DNA of 56,920 nucleotides from Oscillospiraceae bacterium (GTDB taxonomy: Bacteria; Bacillota; Clostridia; Oscillospirales; Oscillospiraceae). Position 1 is the first letter of the stretch; each line of letters opens with the position of its first letter. The notes beneath the pieces were generated by a model. It saw only the letters and a list, made by a program, of their open reading frames with translations, searched no databases and was not told the origin of the DNA. The stretch lies in assembly GCA_009783555.1 (NCBI GenBank), contig WRDH01000016.1:1-56920 (forward strand). The letters run 5' to 3'. A program made the position numbers and the translations under genes. This document shows, piece after piece, positions 50,814-56,920 of this stretch.

Positions 50814-53504
50814 ATGCCAAAGAATGTCGAAAAAGTTGAAAATGATTATCGGCATCATATCGCCGGGCGTGATGAGCTGATGGCTATGAAGGCTAAGCAT
50901 AGGGTATTAGCCACATATAGCTTTGAGCCGTCAATTATTGAACGCGGGTATAACAGCCGAAGTCTTTATATTAGTGTCGGCGGTGAGTATGATATTTCCA
51001 ATCAGGATGAACTGACCTCATCGGTCAATGGTGAGAGCGGCATTGTTATTGGTGAAAAAGCTGTCACGGAATTTATGAAGGAGAAGTTTACGGGGGGTAA
51101 GGGCTTTGACCTCTATCATCTCTGGAAGTCTGTTCGTGAAGATACAAGTTGGAATGCACCCGTGAATAACATTGTTATTTCTCCCGGTCCTCTTGCAGGT
51201 ATTACGCAGTATCCCGGGGCAGGGAAGTCTCTGGTTTGCTCGATTTCTCCTTTGACGGGGCTGCCTTTTGATAGTAATGTCGGTGGGTTTTTCGGGCCTT
51301 TCCTCAAGTTTTCGGGGTTTGATATTTTAGAGCTTCAGGGCAAAGCTGAAGAGGATTTGATTATTTTTATCGATGGCAATTCCCGCACAGTCAGTGTTGA
51401 AACTGCACCCGATGAGGCAGTCGACAGTCATATTTTGTGTGAACAGCTTACAGAAATGTATGCGGAAAATGATGATGACCGAATGTGCATTTCCGTTGTC
51501 TCAAGCGGTAGAGCAGCCGAGCATTCTTACATAGGTTGTCTTAATTTTTCATTCTTTGATAAGCGGCGTAATTGCGTGCGCATTAAACAGGCAGGGCGCG
51601 GTGGTATTGGAGCTGTTTTCCGCAATAAAAAAATTAAGGCTGTTGTTATCCGTTATCGTGGTGTTCACGGCGATTCGAATAATCCTGTCAAAAAAGGCTT
51701 AATAAACGCTGCCGGTGTTCGTCTGCATAAGGAAATGGCACACCTTGACACAAAGCAAAACAATATGCGAAAAATCGGTACAGCAAACATTATTGAGGTT
51801 ATGGACAGATATGACTTGCTGCCGACACACAACTTCCAATTCGGCAGTCATCCGGAGACTCCGAAGATTTCGTCAAAGGTGTATATCGAAAAATATGTGA
51901 CACAAAATGTTCCCGACGGCTGCTGGTATGGCTGCAGCATGAGTTGCGCCAAGGCTGCGGATAATTTTGAACTTCGTACAGGTGCATATAAAGGCAGCAA
52001 GGTCTGTGTCGATGGTCCGGAGTACGAAAATGCCGGAGGCTTGGGTTCAAATGTCGGTTGCTTTGACCCTCATTGGATTTTAGAGGCGAATTTCTACTGC
52101 GATACTTATGGTGTTGATACGATTTCTCACGGTACCATGACGGCGTTTGCTCAGGAATGTTATCAACGAGGTCTTTACAATCTCGACGATTCCGAAGGTT
52201 TGGATATGCGTTGGGGTAATGGTTATGCACTTAATGAGCTGATGCATCAAATGACACAGGGAAAAGGGTTTGGCGTTATTGTCGGTAAGGGTGTCCGCCA
52301 AATGAAGCGTATTTTCGCCGAGCGTTTCGGTAAGGTCGCTCCTGAGTTTGAGCATATGCTTGGTAGTCGGACATGGCAGAGCATTGATGAGCCGTTTACT
52401 GATAAGCCTATTCCAACTGCGCATTTCAATAAGCATCTTGCGGATTGTAAATTCCTTAAGGAATCCGGCTATGATGACGAAAAAGTGCTGGGAGAAATTA
52501 AAGGTACGATTCTTGAAAACGCGGGAGCAAATAACGATTCCGCTTTTATTGCTAACCCTAAACGTTGGGAAAAGATTGACGGTATACCGACTATAAGCCG
52601 GGATGAAATTGCTGATTATCCTGTCGGTAAGCCGTATTACAGTGATGACCCGATTTGCCCTTACGCAAACGGTCGCCCTTGGGTGAAGATGACACCCGGG
52701 CAGATTGCCGAAATGGAAGAGTTCGGGATGGAGAACAAGGGGCTTGAATACTCTGAGTATCTAATGAAGGAATCATTAGCACAACAAGGTGGTTATGCTC
52801 TTTGTAATAAAGGCCCGCAGCATGACGAGGCTTGGCTGATTTTTATGGATATGGTCAACAATCAGATTCCGACATTCGAGGATAAAGCGGAGGCATTGCA
52901 TTACTTCCCGATGTTCCGCACGTGGTTCGGGCTGCTTGGTTTGTGTAAGCTTCCATGGAATGATGTTACGCCTGTGAATAATAAACATGAGAAAGAACCG
53001 GCAAAATTTCCGGAACATGTTCAAAACTATTTCGACATATATGAAGGTGTGATGGGCTTCAGGCACAACGAAGCGTCTATGATACGCCAAAGTGAGCGTG
53101 TCTATACGTTCCAACGTATTTTTATCTTGCGAATGGGCAGCGGCAGACGCGAACACGATATGCCGCCGATTCGCTCACTCGGTCCGATAACAGTCGACGA
53201 GTATCTGTCACGCAAGGAGCGTTACGATAAACAGCTTGTTGAACTTTTAGGCATTGACCCCTCCGGTATGTCTGTCGAGGATAAGATTGAGAAGATAATG
53301 GAATATCGCAAAGATCAATTCAGGCAACTGGTCGATGCGGTGTACAAAAGACGCGGCTGGACTCCGAATGGTATTCCGAAGCTTGAAAAGCTGATAGATA
53401 TAGAAATGGATTTGCCTGAGCTGATAAGAGTAATAAGACCGCATTTAAAAGAAGAAGGCTATTGGCCAATGGGTACGGAATTTGAGAAATATGAAGGTAT
53501 GTAA
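50814..53504 (+). CDS. Tungsten-dependent aldehyde ferredoxin oxidoreductase family enzyme
   Basis: This 896-residue member of the AOR family would oxidise aldehydes, or reduce acids, using a bis-pterin tungsten cofactor and a 4Fe-4S cluster. The AOR N-terminal domain is seen in the GPLAGITQYPGAGKSLVCSI and GGFFGPFLKFSGFDILELQG stretches. The cluster ligands are CWYGCSMSC (about residues 369-377, spacing C-x3-C-x3-C) and LCKLPWNDV near 709. It is much longer than the roughly 600-residue archaeal AOR, with an extended C-terminal region. The substrate is unknown. The upstream E1 enzyme and ferredoxin fit cofactor supply and electron transfer. Confidence 0.9.
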   Translation: MPKNVEKVENDYRHHIAGRDELMAMKAKHRVLATYSFEPSIIERGYNSRSLYISVGGEYDISNQDELTSSVNGESGIVIGEKAVTEFMKEKFTGGKGFDLYHLWKSVREDTSWNAPVNNIVISPGPLAGITQYPGAGKSLVCSISPLTGLPFDSNVGGFFGPFLKFSGFDILELQGKAEEDLIIFIDGNSRTVSVETAPDEAVDSHILCEQLTEMYAENDDDRMCISVVSSGRAAEHSYIGCLNFSFFDKRRNCVRIKQAGRGGIGAVFRNKKIKAVVIRYRGVHGDSNNPVKKGLINAAGVRLHKEMAHLDTKQNNMRKIGTANIIEVMDRYDLLPTHNFQFGSHPETPKISSKVYIEKYVTQNVPDGCWYGCSMSCAKAADNFELRTGAYKGSKVCVDGPEYENAGGLGSNVGCFDPHWILEANFYCDTYGVDTISHGTMTAFAQECYQRGLYNLDDSEGLDMRWGNGYALNELMHQMTQGKGFGVIVGKGVRQMKRIFAERFGKVAPEFEHMLGSRTWQSIDEPFTDKPIPTAHFNKHLADCKFLKESGYDDEKVLGEIKGTILENAGANNDSAFIANPKRWEKIDGIPTISRDEIADYPVGKPYYSDDPICPYANGRPWVKMTPGQIAEMEEFGMENKGLEYSEYLMKESLAQQGGYALCNKGPQHDEAWLIFMDMVNNQIPTFEDKAEALHYFPMFRTWFGLLGLCKLPWNDVTPVNNKHEKEPAKFPEHVQNYFDIYEGVMGFRHNEASMIRQSERVYTFQRIFILRMGSGRREHDMPPIRSLGPITVDEYLSRKERYDKQLVELLGIDPSGMSVEDKIEKIMEYRKDQFRQLVDAVYKRRGWTPNGIPKLEKLIDIEMDLPELIRVIRPHLKEEGYWPMGTEFEKYEGM

Positions 53505-53755
53505 GGGCGTTGCAAAGAGCCTCGAATCAGTCATTCTTTTTTTATTCCGTCAAGCGTAGCCACGGACGGTGTTGTCAAGGGATATCGACATTTTAGATAA
53601 ACAGCTACCCGTAAATCCTGCTATTGGTACGGCATGCTGTATCGTATATGAGTCATCAAACCCAAATAGTGCTACTTCTTCTTTGATAAAACATAAAACC
53701 AAAATGTAATAGTCTGCGTCTATATAGTGAAAGCATAGAGAGGAGATTATACAAA
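53505..53755. other. Intergenic region after the oxidoreductase
   Basis: It holds the second copy of the 50-bp dispersed repeat, then AT-rich sequence and an AGGAG ribosome site for the sigma gene. A minus-strand open frame over it looks like a chance frame with a possible coding remnant. Confidence 0.4.
53545..53594. repeat. 50-bp dispersed repeat, copy B
   Basis: It is 46 of 50 identical to 14093-14142, same orientation. The differences are four single substitutions. Confidence 0.75.
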
Positions 53756-54610
53756 GTGGTAATGAATGAACGAGAGGCAGCACTGGTTGTATCCGCAAAG
53801 GGTGGCGACAGCAGAGCATTTGAAGACCTTTACAATCACTATTATGGAAAAATCTTTGCATTAGCCCGTATGACAGTTAAAAATGATGCAGATGCGGAAG
53901 ATATTCTGCAACAGGCCTTTATAAACGCATGGCGTAATTTGCACACCTTAACAAATCCCGCCGGATTTAACACATGGCTTCAAAAAATCACATTGAACCT
54001 ATGTTATAGCTTGCTACGCAAGAAAAACATAGCTATCTTGCTTGATGCTGAAAATGATATTGAACACTATGGTGAAGAAGAATCTGATGATGATGTACTT
54101 CCGGCTATATACGCTGAACGTGATGATTTAAGATCAAGGCTTAGCAAGATAATAGACGGATTGAGCGAGGTGCAAAAACAGACTATTCTTCTTTATTACT
54201 TTAACGAACAAAAAGTCGAAGAAATCGCATATATTATGGAGTGTAATGTCAGCACAGTTAAAACCCGGCTGTTTCTCGCCCGTAAAGCCATACGTTCCGA
54301 GGTTGAGGAAGAAGAACGCAAGAGCGGCGAGAAGTTCTACGGTATTCCATTGCTACCATTTGGTGATTTGCTTGTGCAGCATTTTCAATCTGAAATATTG
54401 TCTGCCGAAGTGTCCTCAAGTGTTTTGGCAGCAGTAACAGAAGCTTTAACACAAGGTATGACAAGCGGAATGCAAGCTACGTCAGGCGGAGTACAAGCTA
54501 CATCAAGCGGGGTGCAAACTACGTCAATAGCGACAGGCTCCGTTAAAGGTTCTGTGATATCGAGTTTGCCATTATCTATAAAAGTATTTGCAATAGGCTG
54601 TTTAGCGTAA
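53756..54610 (+). CDS. ECF-type sigma factor with truncated C-terminal extension
   Basis: This 284-residue sigma-70 factor of the ECF group has region 2 (AFEDLYNHYYGKIFALARMT, then DAEDILQQAFINAWRN) and region 4 (LSEVQKQTILLYYFNEQKVE, then CNVSTVKTRLFLARKAIRSE). After residue 195 comes a repetitive Thr/Ser/Gly extension (ATSGGVQATSSGVQTTS). It ends with SLPLSIKVFAIGCLA and a stop, which looks like the start of a transmembrane helix cut short. A leucine-rich-repeat frame begins at the same place in another phase, so the two probably belonged to one sigma-membrane-LRR protein. The start is GTG 53756. Confidence 0.85.
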   Translation: MVMNEREAALVVSAKGGDSRAFEDLYNHYYGKIFALARMTVKNDADAEDILQQAFINAWRNLHTLTNPAGFNTWLQKITLNLCYSLLRKKNIAILLDAENDIEHYGEEESDDDVLPAIYAERDDLRSRLSKIIDGLSEVQKQTILLYYFNEQKVEEIAYIMECNVSTVKTRLFLARKAIRSEVEEEERKSGEKFYGIPLLPFGDLLVQHFQSEILSAEVSSSVLAAVTEALTQGMTSGMQATSGGVQATSSGVQTTSIATGSVKGSVISSLPLSIKVFAIGCLA

Positions 54611-55233
54611 CACAAATCGGCAGTAGAGCTTTTTCAACTCATACACTTAGTCGTGTTACAATTGGAAACAGCTTGACAGAAATTGATCAATCAATGTTTG
54701 AAGGGGCGAGGATTTCCCATCTCGATATCGGAAACGGCGTGAGAATTATAGGCAACAACGCATTTGAAAATATGCCGCTTACAACGGTCAGATTAGGGAG
54801 CAGCATAACAAGAATCGGCAACCGTGCATTTGCCGGTACTTCATTATCAGAAATCATTATACCCGACAGCGTAACGACGATTGCTGCTGACACTTTCATG
54901 AGCTGCCGCGATTTGCGCAGTGTTGTTTTTGGAAGCGGTATAACAGAGATTGGGAATAATATGTTTGATGGTATACCGCTCATGCGAGTTATCATTGGAA
55001 GCAATGTCACTGCTATAGGTGACCGTGCATTTGCAGAAACAGCTTTGCAAGAAGTAGTGATACCTGACAGCGTAACAAGGATAGGGCATGAAGCATTTGC
55101 TTCATCAGAACTGAGTAACATTGCACTCGGCAGCGGTATAAGAGTGATTGGAAACAGAGCGTTTCGCGGCACAAATATCAGAGGTGCTGAGGGGGATGCA
55201 ATAATAAAAATAAATGACCAAGCTTTTGGTTAG
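54610..55233 (+). pseudogene. Leucine-rich-repeat (BspA/LRR_5-type) segment out of frame with the sigma gene
   Basis: About eight repeats of 22-23 residues with the core IGxxAFxxxxLxxVxIGxxVxxI run from TQIGSRAF to NDQAFG. Examples are IIPDSVTTIAADTF and VIPDSVTRIGHEAF. The frame is open only from 54547. The nearest start codon is TTG 54673, without a ribosome site and inside the second repeat. Because the repeat pattern continues upstream of it to the sigma stop, the segment appears to be the displaced C-terminus of the sigma fusion. It ends after the last repeat without an anchor. Confidence 0.7.
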
Positions 55234-55594
55234 TTGTAACTGTTCTCGTGTTCTCATTGGTTTACACAATTGTACTGTAAAGTGTAACTGTTCCTGCAAG
55301 GTTGGACAGATATAAGAACTACTCTACCATAGGTATTGTGTTTCTCTTCTTTTGTACTCTCTCCAGTAAACATACATAATACATTATTCGCTGTTATTTT
55401 CGATGATTCTGACTTACTCGTAATGGTTGAAGTTGCTTGAAAACATTTGCAGAGTATCATCAGGCTAATAACAAGAATTTCTATATCCTTAAACCGTCTT
55501 TATTACGTGTAGCAAGCATATATGCTTTGTTTTTATAGACTTTTCTTACTAAATATGCTAGTATTTCAATATTATATCAAGAGGGGAGATTAGC
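55234..55594. other. AT-rich region before the toxin-antitoxin pair
   Basis: It includes GTAACTGTTC twice (55235 and 55283 neighbourhoods) and a TTACAC...GTGTAA inverted repeat (55261-55286). No convincing open frame or well-spaced promoter is visible, although TATGCT or TATTAT near 55553-55577 could serve as a -10. Confidence 0.4.
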
Positions 55595-55870
55595 ATGAAT
55601 CTTAATATATCAATACCTGATTCTGTCGTTTTATCAACACGACAATCTTCGGTTCAATTTGAAACAGAAGCAAAAATTGCTATAGCAATTAAATTTTACA
55701 GAGATGAAAAGTTGAGCTTGGGACAAGCAGCAGAATTAGCCGGTTTTTCTGAGTTTGATTTTCTGAAACTTCTCGGTCAGTATGGAATTTCTGTGTTCCG
55801 TTATGAAGGAGATGAAGAATCTGAACTGCAAAATGATGCTGACCTGGCTGTGAGGTATGCTAATGGATAA
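55595..55870 (+). CDS. UPF0175-family antitoxin-like protein
   Basis: This 91-residue protein has the UPF0175 helix-turn-helix-like core (EAKIAIAIKFYRDEKLSLGQ, then AAELAGFSEFDFLKLLGQYG, then ISVFRY). The acidic C-terminal tail typically contacts the toxin. The ATG follows AGAGGGGAG. Such genes are paired with PIN-domain (DUF3368) toxins, and the next gene is one, overlapping by 14 bases or fewer. Confidence 0.85.
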   Translation: MNLNISIPDSVVLSTRQSSVQFETEAKIAIAIKFYRDEKLSLGQAAELAGFSEFDFLKLLGQYGISVFRYEGDEESELQNDADLAVRYANG

Positions 55871-56360
55871 ACCCTTGGTTGTTGTCAATTCTACTCCACT
55901 AATATTACTCAGCAATATAGGTCACTTAGATTTGCTTAAGAAACTCTATAATAAAGTATTTATTGCTGAAGCGGTATATCATGAAGTCACCGAAGGTGGT
56001 ACAGATAAAAGAAAAAACGTTGATTTTATTTCGCAAAATAAATGGATTGAAGTTACCAAAATCCAAAATGACAATGCGAGAAAAACATTTGTCACAAGTC
56101 TCCATATTGGCGAAGTGGAAACAATGATATTGGCGATGGAAAAATCTGCTGATTTATGCATTCTTGATGATTTACTTGCACGCAAACATGCTAAGAGACT
56201 TAACATAAAAATAGTTGGTACGCTAGGTGTATTAATAGCTGCTAAGAAAATGAAGCATATAAACGAAATAAAACCTTTCCTAGATCAACTAATATCTAAC
56301 GGTATGTTTATTAGTAATAGTTTATATAGCATAGCATTATCTACCGCAGACGAGAATTAA
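55857..56360 (+). CDS. DUF3368 PIN-like ribonuclease toxin
   Basis: This 167-residue PIN-fold protein has the first motif NSTPLILLSNIG near the N-terminus, GEVETMILAMEK with an acidic residue in the middle, and the DDLLARKHAKRL motif toward the C-terminus, the usual acidic metal site of PIN ribonucleases. The first motif carries Asn rather than the more common Asp, as in other DUF3368 members. Two starts (ATG 55857 and 55863) overlap the antitoxin end. It forms a toxin-antitoxin unit with UPF0175. Confidence 0.85.
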   Translation: MLMDKPLVVVNSTPLILLSNIGHLDLLKKLYNKVFIAEAVYHEVTEGGTDKRKNVDFISQNKWIEVTKIQNDNARKTFVTSLHIGEVETMILAMEKSADLCILDDLLARKHAKRLNIKIVGTLGVLIAAKKMKHINEIKPFLDQLISNGMFISNSLYSIALSTADEN

Positions 56361-56446
56361 CATTATTAACTACGCATATATAACTAAGATGCTAATCTGC
56401 ACCAATGTTCCGGTTTCAGTACTCTATACGTGTAGAGAATATTTCG

Positions 56447-56503
56447 CAAGCAGGGGGTATTACAGCCATTCCGATAAAATCGTCCTGATGTAATACCCGC
56501 TTG
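56447..56503 (+). other. Hairpin in the terminal non-coding region
   Basis: GGGTATTACA (56455-56464) pairs with TGTAATACCC (56489-56498), extended by CAAGC/GCTTG across a three-base bulge. The loop is 24 bases. There is no T-run. Confidence 0.6.
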
Positions 56504-56852
56504 TTGATTGCAAAGCTCCCAGACCCCCGAGGATGGTAAAACCATCCTTTAAGCAAAACCCAACGGTTTCGCTGTTGCGACTGCGGAGCAGTCTATATTG
56601 TCTGCGACAAATTATTTCTTTGCATAGATTGTTTCGAAACTTGCGCTTTTCAAAGCGTAAAATATGTTGTGCGCAGGACTACTGTTCAAAGAAAAGTATC
56701 AATGAGTTTAAGATGAAAAACAACTGGATAATATAATCAAACTGTAGTAAAATTAAAAACGTTGGAGTTGCGACAAAAAAGCAGAACGCCGTTTTACCGA
56801 TGTTCTACCTTTTCGCAACACAACTCGAATTGCTACAGACAAGCGGTTGCCA

Positions 56853-56861
56853 TGTTATAAT
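56853..56861 (+). promoter_or_regulatory. Extended -10 promoter candidate near the window end
   Basis: TGTTATAAT fits TGN-TATAAT. No clear -35 lies 17 bases upstream. It may drive a gene or RNA that begins beyond the window. Confidence 0.4.
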
Positions 56862-56920
56862 AGTAGTGTGTCCAAAGTCTCGCAAGCGAGCCTCTGTCGA
56901 GCACCCTTTATAACATAGCA

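Larger units (their letters stand above)
56361..56920. other. Structured non-coding tail at the window edge
   Basis: No credible gene is visible. It contains CTCTA-TACGTG-TAGAG (56422-56437), a longer hairpin (gene-sized stem at 56447-56503), a GATGGT-AAA-ACCATC hairpin (56532-56546) and an extended -10 near the end. The sequence between 56550 and 56800 has no clear promoter-gene structure and may be decayed coding sequence or a leader. Confidence 0.4.

Noticed and set aside
53550-53861. Minus-strand frame of 103 codons across the 50-bp repeat and the sigma start
   Set aside because: It overlaps the true sigma start, has no ribosome site, and its end is repeat-derived. At most it is a decayed fragment.
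56533-56736. Plus-strand 67-codon frame near the window end
   Set aside because: No ribosome site, unusual composition, overlaps hairpins, no recognisable family.

Overview
The window comes from a flagellated, anaerobic, Gram-positive-type bacterium, most likely a member of the Clostridia. The evidence is a Bacillus/Clostridium-style flagellar gene order (yvyF-flgM-flgN-flgK-flgL-yviE-fliW-csrA, then fliF to fliY), the Firmicute-type switch protein FliY, HrcA with a perfect CIRCE operator, frequent TTG/GTG starts behind strong AGGAGG-type ribosome sites, sigma-A promoters with 17-bp spacers, and a tungsten-type aldehyde ferredoxin oxidoreductase with a ferredoxin partner. No rRNA, tRNA, CRISPR array or complete insertion sequence is visible.

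Region 1 (1-26.6 kb) is a motility block: rod proteins, the FlgM/FlgN/FlgK/FlgL/FliW/CsrA late-assembly and regulatory set, then MS ring, switch, export ATPase, MotE-like protein, hook (FliK, FlgD, FlgE), FlbD, FliM, FliY and CheV. It is broken between motE and fliK by an insert at about 14.05-18.73 kb that holds a GNAT acetyltransferase remnant, a HicA/HicB pair and a large membrane hybrid histidine kinase on the opposite strand. FliL, MotA and MotB are absent from their usual place before fliM. FliY carries five tandem copies of a CheY-binding-like peptide.

Region 2 (26.6-32.7 kb, minus strand) has an HD-GYP response regulator with a stand-alone HPt protein, which together with the hybrid kinase could form a phosphorelay toward c-di-GMP breakdown, and an asd-dapA-lipoprotein-dapB operon for diaminopimelate synthesis with an unexpected solute-binding lipoprotein inside it.

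Region 3 (32.7-42.9 kb) contains queA, an nfeD-floA membrane-domain pair, a strongly promoted structured RNA of about 250 nt with no assigned family, mtnA with a membrane-anchored hypothetical protein, a long perfect inverted repeat, and the CIRCE-controlled hrcA-grpE-dnaK-dnaJ stress operon.

Region 4 (42.9-53.5 kb) has galE, a monosaccharide ABC transporter with two tandem permease genes, and a HesA/MoeB-like E1 enzyme next to a ferredoxin and a tungsten aldehyde oxidoreductase. A GGACGGTTCATCTGTC-type palindromic repeat occurs four times here. Two of the copies are translated as part of the E1 enzyme.

Region 5 (53.5-56.9 kb) has an ECF sigma factor whose C-terminus breaks off into an out-of-frame leucine-rich-repeat segment, a UPF0175/PIN toxin-antitoxin pair, and a structured non-coding tail that runs off the window.
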